64,000 nucleotides of DNA, taken from Lutibacter litoralis. GTDB lineage: Bacteria > Bacteroidota > Bacteroidia > Flavobacteriales > Flavobacteriaceae. Shown piece after piece: positions 44,353 through 52,057 of the stretch. Position numbers and translations under genes: made by a program. The number at the start of each line of letters is the position of its first letter. Position 1 is the first letter of the stretch. The notes beneath the pieces were generated by a model. That model made no database searches. It saw only the letters and a list, made by a program, of their open reading frames with translations, and was not told the origin of the DNA. The stretch is taken from NCBI RefSeq assembly GCF_014646675.1, contig NZ_BMNS01000008.1, positions 66,910 through 130,909 of the forward strand, read 5' to 3'.

Positions 44353-44838
44353 AAAACACTTTATATAGTTAGACACGCAAAATCTTCTTGGGAATATGAA
44401 GGCATTAAAGATATTGATCGGCCTTTAAAAAAAAGAGGTATAAATGATGCCTACCTAATTTCAAATGTGTTGCATAAAAAAATTGCGACTCCAGATGTTT
44501 TTATTTCAAGTTGTGCAAACAGAGCATTGCATACAGGAATTATTTTTAGTTATACGTTTAACTACCCTTTAGCCAATATAAAAATTAGCAAATCACTTTA
44601 CAATTTTAGCGATGGTTACCTAATTAAAACCGTAAAAGCGTTGGATGATGGTTTTGATTCTGCAATAATATTTAGCCACGACCACGGTATTAGCGATTTT
44701 GTAAATAAATTTGGTAGCATTCAAGTGGACCATGTGTCAACTTGTGGAGTTATAGGAATTAAATTTGACACAAACCATTGGAAAGACATAAAAAACGGAA
44801 AGACTTTTTTAACTGAATTTCCTAAGGATTATAAATAG
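44350..44838 (+). CDS. sixA: SixA-like histidine phosphatase family protein
   Basis: 162-residue member of the histidine phosphatase (phosphoglycerate mutase-like) superfamily of the SixA type. The RHAKSSW motif (residues 8-14) has the catalytic His, SCANRALHTG holds the second Arg, and IIFSHDHGISDF supplies the later His. SixA enzymes dephosphorylate phosphohistidine on proteins. The ATG is within the conserved leader hairpin. It is followed by ppx at a 7-bp gap, a common pairing, and the two are probably co-transcribed. Confidence 0.86.
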   Translation: MKTLYIVRHAKSSWEYEGIKDIDRPLKKRGINDAYLISNVLHKKIATPDVFISSCANRALHTGIIFSYTFNYPLANIKISKSLYNFSDGYLIKTVKALDDGFDSAIIFSHDHGISDFVNKFGSIQVDHVSTCGVIGIKFDTNHWKDIKNGKTFLTEFPKDYK

Positions 44839-44845
44839 TATTATT

Positions 44846-45739
44846 TTGAAAATAGAAAAACTTGCCGGAATAGATATTGGTTCCAATGCAATTAGACTAT
44901 TGGTTGCAAACGTAATTACTTACAAAAATAATGAACATCCTAGTTTTAAAAAATCAGCATTAGTGCGCGTACCTATTCGTTTAGGAGCAGATACTTTTTT
45001 AAAAGGAAGTATTTCTGAAGAAAATAAAAACAGACTGGTTAAAGCTTTAGAAGCTTTTAAGCTACTTATGGAAGTTCATGGTGTACAAAATTATTATGCT
45101 TGTGCAACCTCAGCAATGCGCGAAGCAAAAAACGGAAAAGAAGTTGTTCAGGAAATTTTCGAAAAAACTGCAGTAAAAATTAATTTAATAGATGGTAAAA
45201 AAGAAGCTGCAATTATTTTTTCAACAGATTTAACCAATATTATAGAAAACGACAAATCTTATGTTTATGTTGATGTTGGTGGTGGAAGTACAGAAATTAC
45301 TATTTTTTCAAATGGAAAAATCATCAATTCAAAATCTTTTAAGATAGGCACAGTTCGTTTGCTTAACAAACAAAAATCCTTTAAAGAAGTATGGGAGCAA
45401 ATGGAAGTTTGGATAAAAGCCAACACTCAAAAACTGCATAAACCTATTTTAATTGGTTCGGGAGGAAATATTAATAAACTATTTAAACTTTCTGGAAAAC
45501 CAATTGGCAAACCTCTTTCGTTAATTTATATGAAAGCTCAATATCATTTTCTTAAAAAAATGTCTTTTGAAGAGCGTATTTCCGAATTAGATCTTAATCC
45601 TGATAGAGCAGATGTTATAATTCCTGCAACTAAAATTTACCTTTCTGCAATGAAATGGAGTAAAGCAAAAAAAATCTATGTTCCAAAAATTGGACTTGCT
45701 GATGGTATTGTTAAAAGCCTCTATTTCAAAAACATTTAA
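44846..45739 (+). CDS. ppx: Ppx/GppA phosphatase, TTG start
   Basis: 297-residue ASKHA-fold phosphatase acting on inorganic polyphosphate or on pppGpp. The start is a TTG at 44846, since no ATG precedes the essential loop LAGIDIGSNAIRLLV (residues 6-20) after the sixA stop. The VDVGGGSTEITIF motif near 143 is the second phosphate loop. It lacks the C-terminal HD domain of the longer exopolyphosphatases, so it is a short single-fold form as in many Bacteroidota. It is 7 bp after sixA, so translation may be coupled. Confidence 0.88.
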   Translation: MKIEKLAGIDIGSNAIRLLVANVITYKNNEHPSFKKSALVRVPIRLGADTFLKGSISEENKNRLVKALEAFKLLMEVHGVQNYYACATSAMREAKNGKEVVQEIFEKTAVKINLIDGKKEAAIIFSTDLTNIIENDKSYVYVDVGGGSTEITIFSNGKIINSKSFKIGTVRLLNKQKSFKEVWEQMEVWIKANTQKLHKPILIGSGGNINKLFKLSGKPIGKPLSLIYMKAQYHFLKKMSFEERISELDLNPDRADVIIPATKIYLSAMKWSKAKKIYVPKIGLADGIVKSLYFKNI

Positions 45740-45921
45740 TATTTTAAAATCATTAATGCTTGTCAATTAACTGCTGCTAATAAAATTAACCTTCAGCTGA
45801 GCTGATAATGCTTCTTGTACTAAAGAGAGTGCAGAGCAAATAGAAGAACTTCATTAAGAGTAAAATCAATAATACTTTTATTTAATATTAAAAAAATCTG
45901 CTTTACTGCGGGTTTCTTTAA
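45740..45921. other. Short intergenic gap after ppx
   Basis: 182 bp between convergent ppx and the thioredoxin-family gene. I see no gene or RNA in it. A CAGCTGAGCTG stretch at about 45794-45804 is a small palindrome of unknown role. Confidence 0.4.
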
Positions 45922-46401
45922 TTAATTATCTTTAAGAATATCATCAAAAAAGGTATAATAATAACTTGTATTTCGAATGGAGTTATATCCTTTCATTTTA
46001 CCTAACACTTCTCCTTTTTCATTAACAATAACAATTGTTGGGTAAGAACTAACGCTATACTTACTCTTTAATTTATAATTATCACTTCTTTGGGAAGCGG
46101 TAACCAAATTCTTATTTCTAGGGAAGTCTGCTTCATATAAAACAAAATTATTTTTAACTTCATTATTAAACTTTTCAGACTTAAAAACATCTGAAATTAA
46201 CATTTTGCAAGGCCCACACCAATCTGAACCAGTGAAAAAAATTAACATTGGTTTATCAGTAAATTCTGTAAGCTTTGCTGTTTTTGAAAAATCTTGCTGC
46301 CAAATACCATTTGAATCATGGTTTATTGCAAAACTATCTTGGGCATAACCACTTGACGTAAAAGTTATAACAATTAGAAAACTAAAAATTAAGATCTTCA
46401 T
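45922..46401 (-). CDS. Exported thioredoxin family protein
   Basis: 159-residue periplasmic thiol-redox protein. I use the ATG at 46401 (MKILIFSFLIVITFTSSGYAQ), which opens a good signal peptide cut after YAQ; the ATG at 46419 adds six polar residues. The thioredoxin-fold active site is SDWCGPCKML (CxxC near residue 67), and the cis-Pro of thioredoxin is in SSYPTIVIV. Such proteins reduce disulfides in the periplasm or in apo-cytochromes; a role in cytochrome maturation is possible but not shown. It is transcribed after the purine phosphorylase gene on the minus strand (15 bp gap). Confidence 0.87.
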   Translation of the reverse strand: MKILIFSFLIVITFTSSGYAQDSFAINHDSNGIWQQDFSKTAKLTEFTDKPMLIFFTGSDWCGPCKMLISDVFKSEKFNNEVKNNFVLYEADFPRNKNLVTASQRSDNYKLKSKYSVSSYPTIVIVNEKGEVLGKMKGYNSIRNTSYYYTFFDDILKDN

Positions 46402-46434
46402 AAATTGAGGTTTAAACACTAAAGTATTGTCAGA

Positions 46435-47244
46435 TTATAATTTTACAAATTCTTCTACCAATTTGCCTACTACTTTTTCTGATATTTTAGCTACTTCTTG
46501 CACTTCTTCGTGAGAAACTGCCTCTACAATACCCTCAACACCTAAGTCTGTAATTACAGAAACTCCAAAACATTCCATTCCCATATGTTTAGCAACAATA
46601 ACTTCTGGTACTGTTGACATTCCAACAGCATCTGCTCCTAAAATTTTCACCATTTTATATTCTGCTGGAGTTTCAAAAGTAGGTCCTTGCAATGCTAAAT
46701 ATATTCCTTTATGAACTTTAACATCCATTTTCTCAGCAACTTGTTCCATTTTTGCAATCATCTTTTTACTATATGCTTCATGCATATCAACAAATCTAGG
46801 GCCAAAACGCGTATCATTTTTACCGTGAAGTGGATGTTCTGGCATAAAATTAATATGGTCTGTAATTAACATAATATCACCAACTTTAAAAGCTGGATTA
46901 ACCCCTCCAGATGCATTTGAAACAATTAATTTTTCAACTCCTAAAAATTTCATTACTCGAACTGGAAAAATAGTTTGCTCCATTGTCCAGCCTTCATAAT
47001 AATGAAAACGACCTCGCATAGCCAATACTTTTTTACCTCCCAAAACACCAAAAATCAATTCTCCTGAATGACCTTCAACAGTTGAAACAGGAAAATTTGG
47101 AATTTCAGCATACGGAATTGTAATTTCAATTGCTATTTTCTCTACTAAATTACCCAATCCTGTTCCTAAAATAATCCCATAATCTGGTGTTGTTATTCCT
47201 TTGTTTTTTAAAAATTTAACTGTTTCCTGAACTTTGTTCCACAT
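46435..47244 (-). CDS. Purine-nucleoside phosphorylase
   Basis: 269-residue trimeric-type purine-nucleoside phosphorylase cleaving (deoxy)guanosine and inosine with phosphate for salvage. Motifs include ILGTGLGNL (residues 25-33), PVSTVEGHSGEL, MRGRFHYYEG and SNASGGVNP (near 115), plus the purine-binding Glu in GPTFETPAEY and the Asn-type base pocket later in VSVITDLG. Length is normal. Its first 29 bases overlap the end of lpxK, so the two genes are coupled on the minus strand. Confidence 0.94.
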   Translation of the reverse strand: MWNKVQETVKFLKNKGITTPDYGIILGTGLGNLVEKIAIEITIPYAEIPNFPVSTVEGHSGELIFGVLGGKKVLAMRGRFHYYEGWTMEQTIFPVRVMKFLGVEKLIVSNASGGVNPAFKVGDIMLITDHINFMPEHPLHGKNDTRFGPRFVDMHEAYSKKMIAKMEQVAEKMDVKVHKGIYLALQGPTFETPAEYKMVKILGADAVGMSTVPEVIVAKHMGMECFGVSVITDLGVEGIVEAVSHEEVQEVAKISEKVVGKLVEEFVKL

Positions 47245-48253
47245 AATTTTTTATTTTTTCATCAAAATCATTTTTATGATTTATGACTGTTGATTTTATA
47301 CTTATATAATGTAATTTTTTAACCTTATCAAAGATACGGACATAATCTTTCTCTGTAGTTAAAACTAATTTATTTTTTGATCTAAAACTACCTAACTTTT
47401 CGTTTATTTGTTGAATATCTTTACTCTTAAAACTATAATGATCAGGATATTTCAAATGTTCAAAATTAATATTTTTTTCCTCTAAAAATGTTGTTAATGG
47501 AGCTGGATTTGCAATTCCAGTAACTAACAAAACTTCAAAATCTCGCATTTCATCTAAACAAATTGAAGATGCCCCTTTTAAAGTTGTATTGTAATCAATT
47601 GCAGTAAAAAAAACGGTTTGATTTTTAATTGGTTTTAATTTTTCAGTTATTGCAAACTGCTCAGTTTCAGTAAGTGCTTTTGGGCATTTTGTTACAATTA
47701 TTACATGTGCTCTTTTTGCTCCAGATTTATGCTCTCTTAAGTTACCAGTTGGTAACATAGTATCATTTACATATAAATTATTAAAATCAGTTAACAAAAT
47801 ATTGAATCCACCTAAAACTCTTCTATGTTGAAAAGCATCATCTAATAAAATTATATCTGGCGGATTCTTTAATTTTTCTAATTGTTGAATTGCATTGGTT
47901 CTATCAGCATCCACACAAACTAGTATATTTTTAAACTTTTTATAGTATTGAAAAGGTTCGTCTCCAATTAATGCTACAGATGCATTTTTATCGGCTATAA
48001 TAAATCCTGTACTTTTCCTTTTATAACCCCTACTTAAAACTGCAATCTTATAATCGTTTTGTAACAATCTAATTAAATATTCAATTTGAGGTGTTTTCCC
48101 AGTACCTCCAACACTTAAATTACCAACAACTAGTGTAGGAGTTTTAAATTTTGTAGATTTAAGAAAATTTTTATCATACAAAAAATTACGAATACTTATA
48201 ATAACTCCATACAAGATAGCAAAAGGGTACACTATTTTTCGTAAAAATTTCAT
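47216..48253 (-). CDS. lpxK: Tetraacyldisaccharide 4'-kinase
   Basis: 345-residue inner-membrane-associated kinase that phosphorylates the lipid A disaccharide at the 4' position. The chosen ATG is at 48253 (MKFLRKIVYPFAIL), not 48274, which would add seven residues. The N-terminal hydrophobic helix (about 8-25) is followed by the P-loop GNLSVGGTGKTP near 45. DDAFQHRRV holds the catalytic Asp, and the KRAHVIIVTKCP segment follows. It supports LPS (with the lptD gene in this window) as an envelope component. It overlaps the following purine phosphorylase gene by 29 bp and is divergent from the NIF3-like gene. Confidence 0.95.
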   Translation of the reverse strand: MKFLRKIVYPFAILYGVIISIRNFLYDKNFLKSTKFKTPTLVVGNLSVGGTGKTPQIEYLIRLLQNDYKIAVLSRGYKRKSTGFIIADKNASVALIGDEPFQYYKKFKNILVCVDADRTNAIQQLEKLKNPPDIILLDDAFQHRRVLGGFNILLTDFNNLYVNDTMLPTGNLREHKSGAKRAHVIIVTKCPKALTETEQFAITEKLKPIKNQTVFFTAIDYNTTLKGASSICLDEMRDFEVLLVTGIANPAPLTTFLEEKNINFEHLKYPDHYSFKSKDIQQINEKLGSFRSKNKLVLTTEKDYVRIFDKVKKLHYISIKSTVINHKNDFDEKIKNYVEQSSGNS

Positions 48254-48285
48254 AAAGGCGAAAATACAAAACAAATTATAATATT

Positions 48286-48293
48286 TATCTTTG
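48286..48293 (+). promoter_or_regulatory. -7 box for the NIF3-like gene (TATCTTTG)
   Basis: TATCTTTG matches TAnnTTTG, 22 bp before the ATG at 48316, in the 62-bp space that also holds the lpxK start on the opposite strand. Confidence 0.55.
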
Positions 48294-48315
48294 TTTAAAC
48301 TATATTAATTGATTT

Positions 48316-49410
48316 ATGACTATTAAAGATATAACAAATTGCATTGAAAAATTTGCACCCTTAAATTATGCCGAAGGATTTGACAATGTTGGCTTGTTAA
48401 TTGGGAACTATGCTACAAAAGTTTCTGGAGTTGTAGTAACATTAGACACCTTAGAAAATGTGGTTGATGAAGCCATTGAGAAAAATTGTAATCTTATTGT
48501 AAGTTTTCATCCAATAATATTTTCAGGATTGAAAAAAATAAACGGTAAAAATTATGTGGAACGTGTTGTTTTAAAAGCTATTAAAAATGACATTGCCATT
48601 TACGCAATGCATACTGCTTTAGACAATTCAATTAAAGGCGTAAATGCAAAAATTTGTGATGCTTTAGGTTTAAAAAATCAAAGAATTTTAATTCCTCAAA
48701 AAAATACTATAAAAAAATTAACTACATATGCACCACAGGAAAGTGCAGATAAAGTGAGAACTGCACTCTTTAAGGCTGGAGCTGGAAATATTGGCAATTA
48801 CGATTATTGTAGCTATAATACTGAAGGTTTTGGAACTTATAGAGGTAATGAAAATTCAAATCCTGTAATTGGTGAAAAAGGTAAATTTCATGCTGAAAAG
48901 GAAACCTTTATTAGTGTTATTTTTGAAAAACATCTTGAAAAGAATATTTTAACAGCACTATTTAATTCGCACCCTTACGAAGAAGTTGCTTACGATATTG
49001 TTTCTTTAGACAATATAAATCAAGAAATTGGAATGGGAATGGTTGGAGAATTGGAAGAAGAAAAATCTGAAACTGAATTTTTAAATTTCTTAAAAGAAAC
49101 TATGAATGCAAAAGGTATTAGACATTCAGTTTTATTAAATAAATCTATTAAAAAAGTTGCAGTTTTAGGAGGTTCTGGAAGTTTTGCTATAGAAAATGCA
49201 ATTAACACTAAAGCAGATATTTATATAACCGCAGATATAAAATACCACGAATTTTACAAAGCAGAAAACAAACTTATTATTGCAGATATTGGACATTATG
49301 AAAGTGAACAGTTCACAAAAAATCTTTTAGTAGAGATACTTACAAAAAAATTTCCTAATTTTGCAATCATTTTATCGAAAAAAAACACAAATCCAATTTA
49401 TTACTTATAA
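48316..49410 (+). CDS. NIF3-like dinuclear metal-centre protein
   Basis: 364-residue NIF3/YbgI-family protein forming a ring-shaped hexamer with two metals per subunit in known relatives. The N-terminal metal-binding HPIIFSGLKKI (residues 64-74) and HTALDNS (near 97) are present, as is the C-terminal DIKYHEF and DIGHYESE. The middle (about 125-235) matches the PII-like insert of the larger bacterial forms. No biochemical role is settled; some were proposed as GTP cyclohydrolase-like. It is followed at 1 bp by the coiled-coil protein at 49412, as is common in Bacteroidota. Confidence 0.92.
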   Translation: MTIKDITNCIEKFAPLNYAEGFDNVGLLIGNYATKVSGVVVTLDTLENVVDEAIEKNCNLIVSFHPIIFSGLKKINGKNYVERVVLKAIKNDIAIYAMHTALDNSIKGVNAKICDALGLKNQRILIPQKNTIKKLTTYAPQESADKVRTALFKAGAGNIGNYDYCSYNTEGFGTYRGNENSNPVIGEKGKFHAEKETFISVIFEKHLEKNILTALFNSHPYEEVAYDIVSLDNINQEIGMGMVGELEEEKSETEFLNFLKETMNAKGIRHSVLLNKSIKKVAVLGGSGSFAIENAINTKADIYITADIKYHEFYKAENKLIIADIGHYESEQFTKNLLVEILTKKFPNFAIILSKKNTNPIYYL

Positions 49411-49411
49411 T

Positions 49412-50185
49412 ATGGCTAAAAAGAAAGAAGTTACTGTTGAAGAAAAATTAAGAGCACTGTACGACCTACAATTAATAGATTCAAGAGTTGATGAAATTAA
49501 AAATGTTCGAGGAGAATTACCTTTAGAAATAGAAGATTTAGAAGATGAAATTGTTGGTTTAAATAAAAGACTCTCTAATTTAGATGCTGATGTTACAAAT
49601 TTAAAGAATGACATTTCTGCCAAAAAAAATATAATTGAAGAAGCAAAAACGCTTGTAAAAAAATACGCTGAACAACAAAAAAAAGTCCGTAACAATAGAG
49701 AATTCAATTCTTTAAGTAAAGAGACTGAATACCAAGAACTTGAAATTGAATTGGCTGAAAAAAGAATAAAAGAATTTAAAGTTCTAATTGAACAAAAAAA
49801 TGAAGTAATTGCTTCAACGAAAGAAAATATTGCGAAACAGGAAGACTTATTAAAACATAAATCTGCTGAATTAAGTGATATTATGGGTGATACCGTTAAA
49901 GAAGAAGAATTATTACTTAAAAAATCTGAGGAATACTCTGAATTAATTGACGATCACTTACTAAAAGCTTACAAAAGAATTCGTTCTTCTGTTAAAAATG
50001 GATTAGCAGTTGTTTCAATTGAAAGAGGAGCTTCTGGAGGATCTTTCTTTACGATTCCGCCTCAAAGACAAGTTGAAATTGCAAGTCGTAAAAAAATTAT
50101 TACAGATGAGCATAGTGGAAGAATTTTGGTTGATGGCGCTTTAGCTGAAGAAGAAAAAGAAAAAATTGAAAAATTATTAAGCTAG
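49412..50185 (+). CDS. Coiled-coil protein of the C4-zinc-ribbon (DUF164) family lacking its Cys
   Basis: 257-residue protein of the family with a long N-terminal coiled coil (about residues 30-185, with regular EIEDLEDEIVGLNKRL heptads) and a short C-terminal zinc ribbon. I start at ATG 49412 (MAKKKEVTVEEKLRAL); the upstream 49361 start lies within the NIF3-like gene. In this copy the ribbon keeps its surrounding residues but has none of the four Cys: the usual GACGGC reads GASGGS and the usual VCEHCG reads TDEHSG, as if all four were replaced. It can no longer bind Zn there. It follows the NIF3-like gene and ends before a terminator. Confidence 0.85.
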   Translation: MAKKKEVTVEEKLRALYDLQLIDSRVDEIKNVRGELPLEIEDLEDEIVGLNKRLSNLDADVTNLKNDISAKKNIIEEAKTLVKKYAEQQKKVRNNREFNSLSKETEYQELEIELAEKRIKEFKVLIEQKNEVIASTKENIAKQEDLLKHKSAELSDIMGDTVKEEELLLKKSEEYSELIDDHLLKAYKRIRSSVKNGLAVVSIERGASGGSFFTIPPQRQVEIASRKKIITDEHSGRILVDGALAEEEKEKIEKLLS

Positions 50186-50205
50186 TTAATAGCATTTAAT
50201 TTAAT

Positions 50206-50245
50206 AAAAAAAGCTGTTTGGAGTAATATTCCAAACAGTTTTTTT
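50206..50245. terminator. Terminator between coiled-coil and methyltransferase genes
   Basis: A hairpin with CTGTTTGGA and TCCAAACAG arms (50212-50222 and 50230-50239) is flanked by an A-run and a T-run of seven or more bases. It can act for both convergent genes. Confidence 0.75.
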
Positions 50246-51053
50246 ATTTTTTAACAGCTCGTATAGAATACACCAAAGGAAACAAACGTTGTTCTTTTTT
50301 TAGAAGAAACATTCCGTTATCTGTAGCTTCCATTTCTGGAAAGACATTATATGGGGATTGATCAAATTCGTGCAAAAATTCTATTTCCAAACCTGCCATT
50401 GTTAAAGCCGTTACAACTTCGCCCAAACCGTGATTCCAACCATACTCTTTACTTATAATATCGGCATCATTATTTGTATATGTTCCTTTGTATTCTTCAT
50501 AAATTACATCTATATTTAAATAAGGATAAGCTAGTTTTGGTGGTGTTTCTAAAAAATCCAACATCCAAACCACCGGATGAAATTCTACCAAATAAAATAT
50601 ACCGCCTTTTTTTAATTTACTTGCAATTATCTCTCCCCAAGATTTTAGGTCGGGTAACCAACCAATTACACCATAAGAAGTAAAAACAATATCAAATTCA
50701 CCCGAAACATTTTTAGGAACATCATATAAATTACTTTCAATAAAAGTAGCATCTAAGCCCATTTCTAAATTTAATTTTTTGGCAAGTTCAATTCCTTCAT
50801 CAGATAAATCTATACCTGTGCATTTTGCTCCTAACCTACTCCAACTTAATGTGTCTTGCCCAAAGTGACACTGCAAATGCAATAACGTTTTCCCTTGTAC
50901 ATCGCCTACTTCGTCAAGTTCATAGGTGTTTAATGAAGTTTTTCCTTTTTTAAAACCTTCAATATCATAAAATTCAGATTTAGAATGAATACTAACTTTT
51001 TTATTCCAGGTTTCTTTATTTACTTCAAAATACTTATTATTCTTATTTTTCAT
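50244..51053 (-). CDS. Class I SAM-dependent methyltransferase
   Basis: 269-residue SAM-dependent methyltransferase of the Rossmann class. The SAM motif I is LLHLQCHFGQDTLSW near residue 60 (with an unusual His/Phe instead of a Gly-rich run). TGIDLSDEGIELAKK gives motif II-like residues, and DIVFTSYGVIGWLPDL and GGIFYLVEFHP the later motifs. Substrate is not known, and no operon partner helps: the next gene upstream on the same strand is an integral membrane protein with no clear function. Length fits small-molecule methyltransferases. Confidence 0.85.
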   Translation of the reverse strand: MKNKNNKYFEVNKETWNKKVSIHSKSEFYDIEGFKKGKTSLNTYELDEVGDVQGKTLLHLQCHFGQDTLSWSRLGAKCTGIDLSDEGIELAKKLNLEMGLDATFIESNLYDVPKNVSGEFDIVFTSYGVIGWLPDLKSWGEIIASKLKKGGIFYLVEFHPVVWMLDFLETPPKLAYPYLNIDVIYEEYKGTYTNNDADIISKEYGWNHGLGEVVTALTMAGLEIEFLHEFDQSPYNVFPEMEATDNGMFLLKKEQRLFPLVYSIRAVKK

Positions 51054-51081
51054 TTTAATTTGTTTCAGTACTAATTACTGT

Positions 51082-51918
51082 CTAAAATAAATAAATTAAA
51101 ACAAACCAAATTATTGGAATCGATTCTACCCAAAAACTAGAATAATATCTAGAATTATGTTCGGAAGAGAACATTAAAAATAATGTCGAAATAATTGCAA
51201 CACAAATTGTTACAATAAGTTCTAATTTAGAAGTGGCTAACTTAAAAAAATCAATCGTAATAAATATACTCAACAAACCTATGCCAAGGTATTTAGATCT
51301 TTTTACACCAATTAACTGAGGAAGTGTTTTTAGTGCTTTCGAATCAGTTCTTACATCTCGAATATCAAAAGGAATTGTAATTGCTATAACAAATAATATT
51401 CGCTGAAAAAATTCTAAATATACAGCATTGGTAAAACTATAACCAACTTCAAATAAAGGAAACAAAACTGATATTCCTGCCCAAGAAATAGCAATACTTA
51501 AAATTTTTATAGCAGGAAAATTACGAAACGAAACTTCAATTTTTCCAATTTTAAATAACGGAATCACATAAAAAAATGTCATAAAAACAAACGGAAACAG
51601 TATGTAGATAGATTGTTTATTAAAATTTGTAAAAAACACATTAAAAACTAACCCTAAACTTGCAAGAACAGCTAAAACCAACAACTGCAACTTATGTTTA
51701 AAAAACCATTTTTTCAACCAATTTAGACGATCATATTTAATTTCATACAATCGAATAAAATTATATGAAACAATTACTGAAAATGCTACAAATAATGGAG
51801 TCAAATTCTCTGAATACCCAAATTTTAATAAAGTAATTTTAGTAATACAAAACCCTGCCAATGCAACGTGCATATTACTAAAAATATAAAATTCGAAAAT
51901 TCTTTTTAGATAATTCAT
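51082..51918 (-). CDS. Integral membrane protein with UbiA-like features
   Basis: 278-residue membrane protein with about eight or nine hydrophobic helices. I use the ATG at 51918 (MNYLKRIFEFYIFSN); a start at 51966 would place 16 extra residues before it and lie upstream of the -7 box. The segment PFDIRDVRTDSKALKTLPQLIGVKRS resembles the second Asp-rich motif of UbiA-type prenyltransferases, but the first NxxxD motif is not clear, so it may be an inactive or divergent member. No substrate can be given. The methyltransferase follows after 28 bp, and the two may form a small operon. Confidence 0.6.
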   Translation of the reverse strand: MNYLKRIFEFYIFSNMHVALAGFCITKITLLKFGYSENLTPLFVAFSVIVSYNFIRLYEIKYDRLNWLKKWFFKHKLQLLVLAVLASLGLVFNVFFTNFNKQSIYILFPFVFMTFFYVIPLFKIGKIEVSFRNFPAIKILSIAISWAGISVLFPLFEVGYSFTNAVYLEFFQRILFVIAITIPFDIRDVRTDSKALKTLPQLIGVKRSKYLGIGLLSIFITIDFFKLATSKLELIVTICVAIISTLFLMFSSEHNSRYYSSFWVESIPIIWFVLIYLF

Positions 51919-51922
51919 GAAA

Positions 51923-51930
51923 CAAAAGTA
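51923..51930 (-). promoter_or_regulatory. -7 box for the UbiA-like gene (TACTTTTG)
   Basis: Minus-strand TACTTTTG ends 4 bp before the chosen ATG at 51918, again predicting an almost leaderless transcript and supporting this start over 51966. Confidence 0.55.
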
Positions 51931-52016
51931 AGTATTTGTTAATATCCTAAGATTTTTGGTTAACAAAATATTATAATTAAGTAAAATTTATAGCCTTTTA
52001 ATGTGGTAATTTTCAG

Positions 52017-52024
52017 TATTTTTG
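52017..52024 (+). promoter_or_regulatory. -7 box for gcvP (TATTTTTG)
   Basis: TATTTTTG matches TAnnTTTG, 33 bp before the gcvP ATG at 52058. Confidence 0.5.
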
Positions 52025-52057
52025 AAAGCACTAATTTTTATATAATAAATTACATAA

